Assembly: GCA_003996215.1 (NCBI GenBank)
Contig: QJPP01001947.1
Coordinates: 1 to 64,000, forward strand
Source of the DNA: Jaltomata sinuosa
Taxonomy: Eukaryota; Streptophyta; Magnoliopsida; Solanales; Solanaceae
Direction of reading: 5' to 3'
Length of the DNA stretch: 64,000 nucleotides
The notes under the pieces were generated by a model. The model was not told the DNA's origin and ran no database searches. It saw nothing but the letters and a program-made list of their open reading frames with translations. The position numbers and the translations under genes were made by a program. Below, one piece after another: positions 12,075 to 22,185 of the stretch (its first letter is position 1; the number at the start of each line of letters is the position of its first letter).

Positions 12075-12743
12075 ACACCCTTAACTTAGAATGTTTTCTT
12101 GTCCTCAAGAAACAAATGAAAACAAAAACTAAAATGACACTTAAGTAAAAAGAAATTAGACACTACAGCAGCCGCATGATTTATTTATCTATCAAATCTG
12201 AGAATAGTACCCACTCCTTAACAGCTCAAAAACCAATGCATTTAATCAAGTTATCAAAACAACACAAGACGGATCCATGAGAGACAACATGATATTCATG
12301 AGTACGCTAGCATACACAGATAGACATTCCAGCCAAATAATTAGCAATCACAGTCCACTCTAGTGCCCTCACAACAAAGAAGTCCCGATCACACAAAATA
12401 TCAATTTAACACACAGGGACTGGGAACACGCTGACTGGGAACACGCTCACTCTCACAAAGAGGTTCAGGCTGTACATGTAAAATACCATAGACTTGCCCT
12501 TATTTTCTATGATTTGGCTTTCAAACAGTTTGGTTAGGATCACTATAGAACTTTGTTGGGCTTGTAATGCAAGCTTAGGGACGGGAATGGTACATTTTGG
12601 TAAATAGTGACTATGCCCTCCTTGAGACTACAATTACTTTTTTATTTTCTCCACTTTTCAGTCCTTATAGTTTTTTTCCCTTATTCTCTTTTTATCAAAC
12701 TTCGAGTGTGGCTTTTGTTACATTCTTTCACTTTTCCTTCATC

Positions 12744-12745
12744 AT

Positions 12746-12789
<44 letters not shown>
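12744..12789. repeat. (TA)n microsatellite
   Basis: Alternating TA with two single interruptions, inside the non-coding part of C. Confidence 0.9.
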
Positions 12790-12910
12790 TCTCTTTTTTT
12801 TCTTTCTTTTCTTCTTTTTTAGCATACAAACCACACCCACTAGTCTTTTTTTTAATACTAACCTGATCTTTTCATACCCAACACTTCCTACTCACCCATA
12901 CAGTAGCCAC

Positions 12911-12941
12911 CCTCAACTTAGGCTTTTAGCCTGAGTTGAGG
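12911..12941. other. Hairpin with 13-nt arms in the 3' region of C
   Basis: CCTCAACTTAGGC and GCCTGAGTTGAGG flank a 5-nt loop with one mismatch. Related stems recur twice in D (16498-16530 and 16588-16620) with different base pairs. Confidence 0.6.
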
Positions 12942-13524
12942 TGCACAATGTCCAAGGAGGGACCAGGGCCAAAACAACGATTATAGGAAATAGGGAAGGT
13001 GAACAGACTAACAACAAAAAAGTTCAACTTTTAGGCTAAAATTCAGGGATCAAAGGGATTCAGTCTTATTTTGTGGGTTATTTGGCTGAAATGGACTAAT
13101 TAAAAAGCTAACTAAACCATTCTACAACCACAGCAAGACTAACCAGGAAAGTTCTAGATCGCACAGTACAACAAGAACATATACTAAGTATCTCACTTCA
13201 CACATGGCACAGAGTTTAGACTACAGATTAGCTCATTACTGGTTCATGCTTTAGCTTAAGCTACATATCTCAGTTATATACATTCTGTCATTTACAGATC
13301 CATCAAGGTCAGCTCTAACACTTTATTGCACAAAAAATTGGAGGGGTCTCCAGTTTTCATAGAATTTCTTCAAAAATCAGAACATGGCTGCATTTAGTTC
13401 CTAATTTACTTCTACAAACACACATCATATACTAAACATACCGGTTCTATGGAAATTAAAAGTCCTAAGGGAAAGAACACAGGCAAGAAAACCCCAAGGA
13501 CGCGGATACATTATAGATACCCTC

Positions 13525-13572
13525 ATGGGTTGCCTTCCATGCAACACTTGATTTAACGTCGTGGCACGACGC
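13525..13572 (-). other. Conserved block of C with a perfect palindrome
   Basis: It contains CGTCGTGGCACGACG (13557-13571), 7-bp arms about one base. The block is the minus-strand counterpart of 6118-6163 in N1. Confidence 0.65.
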
Positions 13573-13656
13573 GAGTGTTTGGGCTACTCAACCTTCTCCA
13601 CAACACTCTACAAAACCCATATAACCACGGCTGCTCCCACCCCATCTAAAAAGCTG

Positions 13657-13674
13657 TGCATTGTCCCCAATGCA
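13657..13674. other. Perfect hairpin TGCATTG-TCCC-CAATGCA
   Basis: 7-bp arms and a 4-nt loop, identical to 17217-17234 in D although surrounding sequence has diverged. Confidence 0.6.
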
Positions 13675-13719
13675 CTAAAAAATAACCAAAATAAGGGATA
13701 CAAGGCATACCTATGGCTC

Positions 13720-14444
13720 CTAAGCGCGGTTATCTAGTGTGGCTGTAGTCGGGCCCACTGAATTAGGGCCCATATCTTTCATAATATTAGAGGTTTCCTC
13801 TGCAGTCCTCTTAATAGTAGTCGTTTCCCGAGCAACATCAAGAATACTAACTCCCACAATAGGGTCAGAAGATGGTATATCTGGAATACCGGCAACACCA
13901 CTAGCCGAACCACCCATGCCAACTGCATCAACCTCGATATGTTTTATAGCTAGGGAATCCTTTGTTGCCTACGCTAAATCTTTCTTAGCTTGCTTCGCAG
14001 TTCTAGCATCCCTCTTCTTTTGAGACTTTGGGCTAAGAGGCGCGTTGTACTCTTGGACATGTTTATCTGTTTGCTTCCTCTTCTTGGTGTGCTCAGAGGG
14101 ACTCAAGGGTAATTCAAGCTCTTTTTCCTTTCCCAGTTCAGCCTTTTTTTCCTTTTCCAGTTCGGCCGGCTGATGCTTGCGGTCTACAAAGTCCCATAAG
14201 TTAAACATTGGCTCTGACGTAATTTGTGACAAGACTAGTGGAGCCTTATCTTGAGTAGCTGGATGACACTTAAGCTCATTCACATCTAACCTTATCTAAG
14301 CTATCTGCTGCGTGACTTTTGTAGGTTCAACTGTGCCTATGTCTTGCAGCTTCTCATCAACCATATCTTCTAATACATCAATCTGGTCATTCACATTCAG
14401 AAATGGTGCTAAGGATTTCTGGATGGAGGCATTAATAATCGGCT
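13720..14444 (-). pseudogene. C second ORF, C-terminal half
   Basis: On the minus strand this reads as a charged protein tail: a Glu/Lys-rich stretch (…LEKEKKAELGKEKELELP) and a basic stretch with KKRKQTDKH and KKRDARTAKQAKKD. In-frame stops lie near 14295 and at 13969, and the frame ends at 13720. It is the continuation of the reading at 21289-22002; D is inserted between, at GAAAC. The Lys-rich tail could be a nuclear-localising or nucleic-acid-binding segment (inferred). Function of the family is unknown to me. Confidence 0.55.
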
Positions 14445-15362
14445 GAAACTGATAACGCTCAAACTACACCTCAATTTAAGAAGCGTATGCGATCGTTGTC
14501 AAATATATAACCCAACAAGGTTGGGGTCGAATCCCACAGAGAATATGGTGATGATCAAGACTTTAGTGAAGTATGTGACTAGTCGTCAATCGTTTCCAGT
14601 AAATAAAAGGGGGGGGTTTTGTAATCAAATTGTAAACAAAACAATAATAAACGTAGGAGTTTAAATCAGTATGAGAGGATGAACTAGGGATGTGTTTACC
14701 ATGGCGTTGTAACAATGTCGATTCTAGGCTTAACCGGGTTCTTTCTATATGCTTGTCACGATGTGATTGCGTCAATTGTATCGTCTAAACGTCTCTCGAC
14801 CAAATAAACAAATTTCCTTTTATCTTCTTTCGATCTCAAAAAGATGTGCTTTTTAGCTCTCAATCCTAACATCAAGTAGATTAATCCAGTTACGACATTA
14901 ATTCTTTAAGACGAGAGTTGGTAGTCTCGAATCCTTGTTGTTAATCAAGTTTCCCGGTTTTAATCTCTTTCTCAAGCAAATTAAACCTAGGCATGTTCTA
15001 ATGTTTGCAACCCACTAGAAAACGTGACATAATGTATGATTAACAACGTGACAATACATAAATCGAACCCAACGCTACCCGGAATCTATATTGCTACGTT
15101 TGCCATGGCTCCCACAACCCTAGTTGCGGGAGTTTTAGTTACTCATGCTATAAAGAAAAGAGAAGAGAATTGAATTCATAATAAGGAGAAGAAGTTCTTA
15201 CAATATGATGAAAATACTCTTCAATAATCCAAGAACAAGAACAACCAAGAACTCAAGAACACGAATTCAAGAATCCGAAAACGTGTTGTTGCTCTCAAAA
15301 AATGACTAAAAACTATTCTAAAACTATTGGGTGTATTCTAATTACATAAACCTATCATAGGG

Positions 15363-15370
15363 TATTTATA
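15363..15370 (-). promoter_or_regulatory. TATA box of D LTR
   Basis: TATAAATA on the minus strand; identical copy at 20881-20888 in the 5' LTR, which would drive the gag-protease transcript. Confidence 0.65.
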
Positions 15371-15420
15371 GGAGCCAAAGAAACCAAATCCAAAATGGGC
15401 TAGGAATCCCCAAAACGCGG

Positions 15421-15605
15421 GTCGCCGACGTAAGCCACTGCCTTAGCGTGACGGTCAGGCTGACGGACCGTCACTGCCTTGACGGACCATCGCCTGGACC
15501 ATCAGCCTTAGGCAGTGGCACTGTCCCTTTGCTGCCTTGGAGTGACGGTCCCAGTGACGGACCGTCACATGTGTGACGGGCCGTCACTCAGGCCGTCACA
15601 CTTAG
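15421..15605. promoter_or_regulatory. Array of GTGACGGnCCGTCAC palindromes in D U3
   Basis: Perfect 15-bp palindromes (7-bp arms) occur at 15554-15568 (GTGACGGACCGTCAC) and 15573-15587 (GTGACGGGCCGTCAC), with a 13-bp one at 15461-15473 and several degenerate copies. The copy at 20940-21122 is better preserved. TGACG is the core of TGA-type bZIP sites (established); binding here is inferred. Confidence 0.7.
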
Positions 15606-16490
15606 GCAGATTGCTCTTTTTCGCGTATTTCCGTCCGTTTCCGTGTTTGTTTCCATTTCCTACAAATACAACATAAAAACATCAAAAACAACAATGGTTG
15701 CTTGAAAACGTACGATTGTTCTTAGTAAAAAGGAGTCGAAAGTGACGTAAATTAGCGTCACATCAACACCCTCAACTTAAAACGTTCGCTTGTCCTCAAG
15801 CAACATAACATAAAACAATAATACGACTCTACTAAGAACACAAACTCATGTCTATAGCAACTCATGGTCATTCAAACTTATTCAATTAAATCAAGCTCCC
15901 TTGTAGCACACAAATGTATGAAACACTAACTTGCAAGGATCCAAACATGTCATTCCGATATGATAGAATATTATGCATACACATACGCAGCTATCCTAAC
16001 AATCAATAGACAATATAGACATCTTGGTGCCCTCACCACAAAGAAATCCCACACACAAGATTTGGGACTAGGTAAGCGCTCACACTCACAAACGATTTCA
16101 AACAATGCACATGCGATACCATAGGCTTGCCCTTACTATTCTATTTCGGTTCTTCAGAAAGCTACTCAGGATCACTACAGGACTTGTTTAGGCTTGTAAT
16201 GAGGCTTCGGGTGCAGGTATGATACATTTAGGGGTTAGTGACTAAGCCCTCCTTGGAACCATTTACATCTTATCACCACATAACTTCACTTTATCCATCC
16301 TTATTCACCTTTTTATTTCCTTGATTCTAGATACAGGTGCGGCCTCCTTTATTGACAATTCTTTTTGTTTCTTTTTCGATCTTTTTCATCTTTCTTTATT
16401 TTTCTTTTCTTTTCTTAGGCGCACACCCGGATTTTCATTCTATTCAACAACAATCATCTCCATCCTCTTTTTCTTCTCCTTTACCACTGT

Positions 16491-16665
16491 AGTAGCCACC
16501 CTCAACTTAGGCTGATTGCCTACGTCAAGGTGCACAATGTCCATTGGTAGGACCAGGGCCAAAACAGGGTTTACCTCTATAGTAGCCACCCTCAACTTAG
16601 GTTGTTTTGCCTACGTTGAGGTGCACGATGTCCAAGGAAGGACCAGGGCCAAGATAGGGATTCAA
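16491..16665. repeat. 90-bp tandem duplication carrying a hairpin
   Basis: Unit 1 is 16491-16580 and unit 2 is 16581-16665. Each starts AGTAGCCACCCTCAACTTAG and contains an imperfect stem related to the one in C at 12911-12941. C has one copy only. Confidence 0.75.
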
Positions 16666-17216
16666 AGTTAAACAGGAATGGTGACAGGTTATTGAAAGAA
16701 TAAGGTCAATTACGGCTCAAACAGGGATCAAAAGGGATTATTTGTATTTGGACGGTCATATAGGCTAAGTGGACTGCATCAAAAAGGGCCTGCGATCCTT
16801 TCCTAAGCAACCAACTTCAAACTTAACAAAATAGACCGGGCAAGTTCTAGATGCATGCACAGAGTAAGAATTTATAACAATTAATCTCACACACTCTTAG
16901 CACCAAGAACTATATCGCTACCAACTATCAAACAACCGCTCAGCTTAAGCATACTCATTCTACTCATATTCACACAATGACATACAAAGATCCAGACAGT
17001 CAATCGTTTCAACATAAGCTCAAAACCAGAAAATTTTTCAAGGGGCCTCGTTTTTAGACAAGATCAACGCCTGCTTGCTATAGACACTAAAAAAAAAATT
17101 TAAAACAACCTAAACATGCCGGTTCTACTAGATAGCACACCGTAGGGAAAAGAAATCGGCAACAAAAACCCTCGGTGGTGACTCACAGGTTTCCCAACAC
17201 CCTCAACTTAGACTCA

Positions 17217-17234
17217 TGCATTGTCCCCAATGCA
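17217..17234. other. Perfect hairpin TGCATTG-TCCC-CAATGCA in D
   Basis: Identical to 13657-13674 of C. It lies about 60 bp after the stop codon of the gag-protease ORF, in sense orientation. Confidence 0.6.
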
Positions 17235-17291
17235 TATATATGAAAGCTAAAAACTGTGAGAATAAAGGAATACCTGTGAAGTCGATATGAC

Positions 17292-19838
17292 TCAAATTCC
17301 GGAATGATGTTGGAGACCGCCTGGGTCTCCAAAACAAGAGAACTCGATGGAGTACTTGTGTGCGCCAACCTCATGTTGCGCTCCAACTTCCTCTTTTATT
17401 TGCTCCGCCGCTAGTCGTGACCGCTTCTTCGCTCTTTCTTTGCAGATTCTCTTGCGGTGTTTTCGTTTCTTTGATCTATTTTCACCGCCTTTCTCTGCCT
17501 GTCTCACCACACCATTCGATCCCAACTTCATAGCAGCTCGGGTCTCAACCAAACACTTCTCCTCAAGGTGCACATCCGCAGGCTCTTCCTCAATAGCATT
17601 GATGACCGCGACCACCCTCATGTCACTTGGTTGCTTCATCAATTTAGACACATCGAACTTGACCATTTCATTGTTCAATCGGAAGGTCAGTTCGTTTTTC
17701 TCCATGTCAACCAAAACTCTCGCCGTAGCTAACAATGGTCGTCCCAAGATTATGGGAACTTCGAAGTCCACTTCGCAATCCAAAATTACAAAGTCAGCTG
17801 GGAAGATAAGCTTACCGATCTTTATTAGCACATCAGACAAGATCCCTACGGGTCGCTTTACCGAACGGTCAGCCATCCTCACTCTCATGGACGTTGGTTT
17901 AGGAGCTCCCAAACCCAATTTGTTATACACTGCTAGCGGCATCAAATTGATACTAGCACCAAGATCACACATAGCTCTTCCGAAGTTGAGCTTCCCGATA
18001 GTACATGGAACAGTGAACGCACCTGGATCTCCTTTCTTTTCCACTAATGATCTAGAGGAAATAGCGCTGCAGTGATGGAGGTTGTCTTCCGGCTCAAAAC
18101 TTACCGTCCTCTTCTTTGTGATCAAGTCCTTCATGAACTTGGCATAACCGGGCATTTGTTCCAGCGCTTCCACCAATGGTATGTTTATTGAAATTTGTTT
18201 CAACATGGTGATGAAGTTCAGGAACTTACCGTTGTTAGCTCTCTTCTTCAAACGCTGTGGGAACGGAGGTGGGTGTCGAAACATCATAGTTGGAAGCTTT
18301 TCAGCTTCCTTGCGTTTCTCTGCGGGCTTTGGCGTTTCCTCCTCTACCGCATCTTCACCATCCGCACTATCACCTTGAGCATGAATTACCGGATGTGATT
18401 CCGGTAATAATTTTCCGCTTCTTGTGGTGATCGCCATGCAGCTTGCATTATTCTGCGGATGAGTGGTGTCACTCGGCAAAGTACCTGGTTTCCTTGGGTT
18501 TAGAGATGCCGAGATGTGACCCACTTGCTGCTCTAGTTGCTTGATCGCGGTTGAGTGTGACTCCACTACTTGACTCAACGTTGATAACTCAGTCCGTATT
18601 GCCTTTACCCCAGAGTCAGTCGATTCCACCTTCAGCAGCATCTTTGCCATCATGTTCTCAAGTTTGGACGTCTCAGCCTCGCTGCCAGTTTTATCCCGAT
18701 TACTAGGTGGTATATACAACCCACCTCTATCGGTGTTGTTCCTCCAGCTTCCTTGGTCGCGATTTTTGTAGCCACCATTCTCATAGTGGTTTGGATAGTT
18801 CCGACCTTGGTTTCCTTGGCCATTGGCCTGGAAACCCCCCACGTAATTCGCGTCCTCAGTCTCTATACCTTGGGAACCCACAGCTTGCACCTTCTCTATA
18901 CTTCCTGACGTCAAGTGCCTTGTCAGGAGATCTAACTGCGTTTTCAGGTGCGCCATGTCTTGGTCGCGTTCCTCCTCTTTCCTACGCTGCTCAGCTGACA
19001 TACCAACTGTATAGGTGCTAGCTGCAACCTCTGAATCTCGTGTGTGCCAGGCCCTGTTGGTCTTGGTGAGCCTGTCTAAAATAGCTGTGGCGTCGGCAAA
19101 AGTGCGACCCATAAACGCTCCACCTGCTGCGTTGTCCAATGTTGGCTTGGTAGCCGAATTTAGTGCCCTGTAGAATGTTTGCATCAAGAATTCATTGTTC
19201 AGCTGATGGTTGGGGCACTGTGTCAGCTTCTTCTTAAATCGCAACCAAGTCTCGTGCAGTGCTTCATGCGGTTGCTGCCTAAAGTTGCTGATTTCGTCCC
19301 TCAACTGTATCATCCGAGAGGGAGGAAAGAACCTTTCTAGGAAAGCTCCTCTCAACTCTCCCCACGTTGCGATAGAGTCGGGGGTCAGCTCTGTCAACCA
19401 CAATGCTGCCTCCTCAGACAGAGACAACGGAAACAACCTGAGCCTGATCGCTGTCTGACTCACGCCTGGCAGCTCAAATGATTTGCAGATCCCCACGAAG
19501 TTCATTAAGTGCTGGTTTGGATCATCACCAGCGGCACCACGGAATACACCTCTCAAATTCAGCAACTGAATCATCGTGCTAGTGATATTGAACTTTGCTC
19601 CGGGCGGTAGCGGTGGAACAATAATGGCGCCCGTCGCGCCAGCTCCATCTAAATCGAGATCCTCATCATTCCGTACCACATCATCCTGCAGACCACCAGC
19701 ATTCAAATTTTGTTGGGCCTGCAGTTCTGCAGCGATCCTTGCTGCGTCTAATTGTGCGGCCATATTCCGCCTCAATGTTCTCGCAAGTTCGGGGTCGTAA
19801 GGTAAAATTTGTTCCCCCGAACCTCGGGTACTTGGCAT
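17292..19838 (-). CDS. Gag-protease polyprotein of element D (intact)
   Basis: The open frame begins at 19844, but its first codon is TTG; the first ATG is at 19838, giving 848 aa and MPSTRGSG. A Retrotrans_gag-type domain lies at about residues 85-225 (landmarks LRLFPLSL, RFFPPSRM, ETWLRFKK). A low-complexity Gly/Asn-rich part follows, then a probable coiled coil (about 395-455) and a retropepsin-like domain. The protease active-site motif is CDLGAS, with its Asp at about residue 625, in the DLGAS form usual for plant Athila/Tat elements, and LILGRPLL-like ILGRP follows. The C-terminus (about 730-848) is strongly basic. No CCHC knuckle is present. It would form the particle shell and process itself; reverse transcriptase and integrase must come from another element. 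It is transcribed from the LTR at 19967-21283. Confidence 0.92.
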   Translation of the reverse strand: MPSTRGSGEQILPYDPELARTLRRNMAAQLDAARIAAELQAQQNLNAGGLQDDVVRNDEDLDLDGAGATGAIIVPPLPPGAKFNITSTMIQLLNLRGVFRGAAGDDPNQHLMNFVGICKSFELPGVSQTAIRLRLFPLSLSEEAALWLTELTPDSIATWGELRGAFLERFFPPSRMIQLRDEISNFRQQPHEALHETWLRFKKKLTQCPNHQLNNEFLMQTFYRALNSATKPTLDNAAGGAFMGRTFADATAILDRLTKTNRAWHTRDSEVAASTYTVGMSAEQRRKEEERDQDMAHLKTQLDLLTRHLTSGSIEKVQAVGSQGIETEDANYVGGFQANGQGNQGRNYPNHYENGGYKNRDQGSWRNNTDRGGLYIPPSNRDKTGSEAETSKLENMMAKMLLKVESTDSGVKAIRTELSTLSQVVESHSTAIKQLEQQVGHISASLNPRKPGTLPSDTTHPQNNASCMAITTRSGKLLPESHPVIHAQGDSADGEDAVEEETPKPAEKRKEAEKLPTMMFRHPPPFPQRLKKRANNGKFLNFITMLKQISINIPLVEALEQMPGYAKFMKDLITKKRTVSFEPEDNLHHCSAISSRSLVEKKGDPGAFTVPCTIGKLNFGRAMCDLGASINLMPLAVYNKLGLGAPKPTSMRVRMADRSVKRPVGILSDVLIKIGKLIFPADFVILDCEVDFEVPIILGRPLLATARVLVDMEKNELTFRLNNEMVKFDVSKLMKQPSDMRVVAVINAIEEEPADVHLEEKCLVETRAAMKLGSNGVVRQAEKGGENRSKKRKHRKRICKERAKKRSRLAAEQIKEEVGAQHEVGAHKYSIEFSCFGDPGGLQHHSGI

Positions 19839-19944
19839 GCACAACCTGTACCCTGTCCAAAAACAAAAACAACAAACAAAAATAAAAGCAGGAAATTATG
19901 ACTAAAAGTCAACTAAACACACCAGACTTAATCAAAAACTATAT

Positions 19945-19962
19945 TCCCCGGCAACGGCGCCA
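19945..19962 (-). other. Primer binding site of D, perfect tRNA-Asp match
   Basis: Plus-strand TCCCCGGCAACGGCGCCA equals the 3' end of plant tRNA-Asp(GUC), so the minus strand is its complement. It starts four bases inside the 5' LTR boundary. Confidence 0.82.
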
Positions 19963-19966
19963 TTTT

Positions 19967-21283
19967 TGATAACGCTCAAACTACACCTCAATTTAAGAAG
20001 CGTATGCGATCGTTGTCAAATATATAACCCAACAAGGTTGGGGTCGAATCCCACAGAGAATATGGTGATGATCAAGACTTTAGTGAAGTATGTGACTAGT
20101 CGTCAATCGTTTCCAGTAAATAAAAGGGGGGGTTTTGTAATCAAATTGTAAACAAAACAATAATAAACGTAGGAGTTTAAATCAGTATGAGAGGATGAAC
20201 TAGGGATGTGTTTACCATGGCGTTGTAACAATGTCGATTCTAGGCTTAACCGGGTTCTTTCTATATGCTTGTCACGATGTGATTGCGTCAATTGTATCGT
20301 CTAAACGTCTCTCGACCAAATAAACAAATTTCCTTTTATCTTCTTTCGATCTCAAAAAGATGTGCTTTTTTTAGCTCTCAATCCTAACATCAAGTAGACT
20401 AATCCAGTTACGGCATTAATCTTTAAGACGAGAGTTGGTAGTCTCGAATCCTTGTTGTTAATCAAGTTTCCCGGTTTTAATCTCTTTCTCAAGCAAATTA
20501 AACCTAGGCATGTTCTAATGTTTGCAACCCACTAGAAAACGTGACATAATGTATGATTAACAACGTGACAATACATAAATCGAACCCAACGCTACCCGGA
20601 ATCTATATTGCTACGTTTGCCATGGCTCCCACAACCCTAGTTGCGGGAGTTTTAGTTAATCATGCTATAAAGAAAAGAGAAGAGAATTGAATTCATAATA
20701 AGGAGAAGAAGTTCTTACAATATAATGAAAACCAATCTTCAATAATCCAAGAACAAGAAAAACCAAGAACTCACGAACACGAATTCAAGAATCCGAAAAC
20801 GTGTTGTTGCTCTCAAAAAACGACTAAAAACTATTCTAAAACTATTGGGTGTATTCTAATTACATAAACCTATCATAGGGTATTTATAGGAGCCAAAGAA
20901 ACCAAATCCAAAACGGGCTAGGAATCCCCAAAACGCGGGTCGCCGACGTAAGCCACTGCCTTAGCGTGACGGTCAGGCTGACGGACCGTCACTGCCTTGA
21001 CGGACCGTCGCCTGGACCGTCAGCCTTAGGCAGTGGCACTGTCCCTTTGCTGCCTTGGAGTGACGGTCCCAGTGACGGACCGTCACATGTGTGACGGGCC
21101 GTCACTCAGGCCGTCACACTTAGGCAGATTGCTCTTTTTCGCGTATTTCCGTCCGTTTCCGTGTTTGTTTCCATTTCCTACAAATACAACATAAAAACAT
21201 CAAAAACAACAATGGTTGCTTGAAAACGTACGATTGTTCTTAGTAAAAAGGAGTCGAAAGTGACGTAAATTAGCGTCACATCA
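19967..21283 (-). repeat. 5' LTR of D
   Basis: Contains the TATA box at 20881-20888 and the palindrome array at 20940-21122. Its outer end abuts the GAAAC target duplicate. Confidence 0.93.
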
Positions 21284-21288
21284 GAAAC

Positions 21289-22002
21289 TACAAATCAAAT
21301 GTTTTTATTTGTTCCTTCAACTCAATGGTCCTATGAATTATGTTGGCAAAATTCACCGGATGAAAAACAAATATTGAATCAGTTTCCTCCATTAGAGGTG
21401 AAGTAGAAGAAGATGAACCAGCAGTAGTGTGCTCAGTCTGGATACCTTGTAGGGTAGGCACAACTGTGGTGAACAGTGTTTCCTCTGGTGTCAATAGATG
21501 TGCCTCTTTGGTAAGAGCAAGTGGTTCTAATGTGCCGCTCAAACTCATAACTCTAGTTTCATCCTTGGACCTCTTGGGATAATGTGTCTGGGTAGCCCAC
21601 TCTGCACGATTAATACCCGTATATTTTAGGACATCAGCTTTGGCACACAACTCCGTAATGAGGCAAGAAAATGGATAGGATGAACTTATCTTGGTTATCT
21701 ATCCTTGATCTCTTACGCTATGATTTGCCCAAAGTTTATCTTGTATTTTGATAACGAGCTATCCACTAAGACAACTCATTCCAGAGTGAGCTGTTGTCTC
21801 CACCCGTTGGCATCAGCCGTAGTCGCACTATGGTAAACCAGAACTTGGCCTCAAAAGATAAAGAGGCCTTTGTGATTTGTGGCCTATCTTGGTCCAGCCA
21901 GCTTGGGTTCCTGGTTGTTGTGAGCCACTTAGCCAACCATTTTGTCCGTTTAGCTTCAACCTTCAACCATATTATCATACTCCTCAATGTCGTCTCGATC
22001 AA
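21289..22002 (-). pseudogene. C second ORF, N-terminal part, resembling putative plant transposon protein
   Basis: The minus-strand reading contains KFWFTIVRLRLMPTGGDNSS and, in a shifted frame, PFSCLITELCAKADV. This pair of landmarks is typical of the 'putative plant transposon protein' domain (Pfam PF20167 from memory) found in many Solanaceae and legume elements beside gag-protease. Stops after 21766 and a frame change near 21650-21700 break it. It follows the gag-protease of C directly and is cut by D at 21288, continuing at 14444. Its biochemical role is not established as far as I know. Confidence 0.5.
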
Positions 22003-22185
22003 AATTTATAATCACAACTGCAAGTGCTTCAACACCAAGTCTCTCTTCAACAGGAACAATTAGATGATCCTCATCAACTATATCAATAACTGAGACCACG
22101 CGCATATCATCATAATGATTCATAGACGTGCAGACAGTGAAGGTAACTACCTCATCATTCAGTCTGGACTTTATCTGCTCAGTCT

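Larger units (their letters stand above)
12075..13524 (-). other. Non-coding 3' region of C
   Basis: No gene. Minus-sense landmarks shared with D and F occur here: a block at 12362-12395, a block at 12445-12505, and a block around 12560-12620. A polypurine-type tract (minus sense TAAGTTAAGGGTGT) abuts the LTR at 12075-12088. Plus-sense ORFs through the pyrimidine-rich stretch (12597-12866) are low complexity. Confidence 0.6.
14450..15765 (-). repeat. 3' LTR of D
   Basis: TG…CA ended and pairs with 19967-21283. It carries the palindrome array (15421-15605) upstream, in minus sense, of the TATA box at 15363-15370. Confidence 0.93.
15766..17291 (-). other. Non-coding 3' region of D
   Basis: No gene. 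A purine tract (minus sense AAGTTGAGGGTGT) abuts the 3' LTR at 15766-15778, and similar tracts recur at about 16496, 16586 and 17197. It shares several blocks with C and F (16030-16060, 16077-16135, 16190-16260). Confidence 0.65.
14450..21283 (-). mobile_element. Element D: young gag-protease-only Tat/Athila-like element
   Basis: The LTRs are 14450-15765 (3', 1,316 bp) and 19967-21283 (5', 1,317 bp). By eye they differ by roughly 15 substitutions and a few 1-2 base indels. The target duplication GAAAC is perfect (14445-14449 and 21284-21288). The primer site is a perfect tRNA-Asp match and the single large ORF is open. The interior has no room for and no trace of reverse transcriptase, RNase H or integrase: after the ORF stop at 17292 there is only 1.5 kb of non-coding sequence. 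It is inserted in the second ORF of C and is the most recent insertion whose age can be judged here. Confidence 0.93.

Noticed and set aside
12597..12866. 89-codon plus-strand ORF
   Set aside because: Pyrimidine-rich, runs through the (TA)n microsatellite; low complexity on the antisense strand of C.
15421..15605. Palindromic repeats resembling a CRISPR array
   Set aside because: Spacing and unit length are irregular, no unique spacers or cas genes, and the genome is a plant; they are LTR U3 repeats.
17347..18075. 242-codon plus-strand ORF
   Set aside because: Antisense shadow of the intact gag-protease of D; composition follows the opposite strand.
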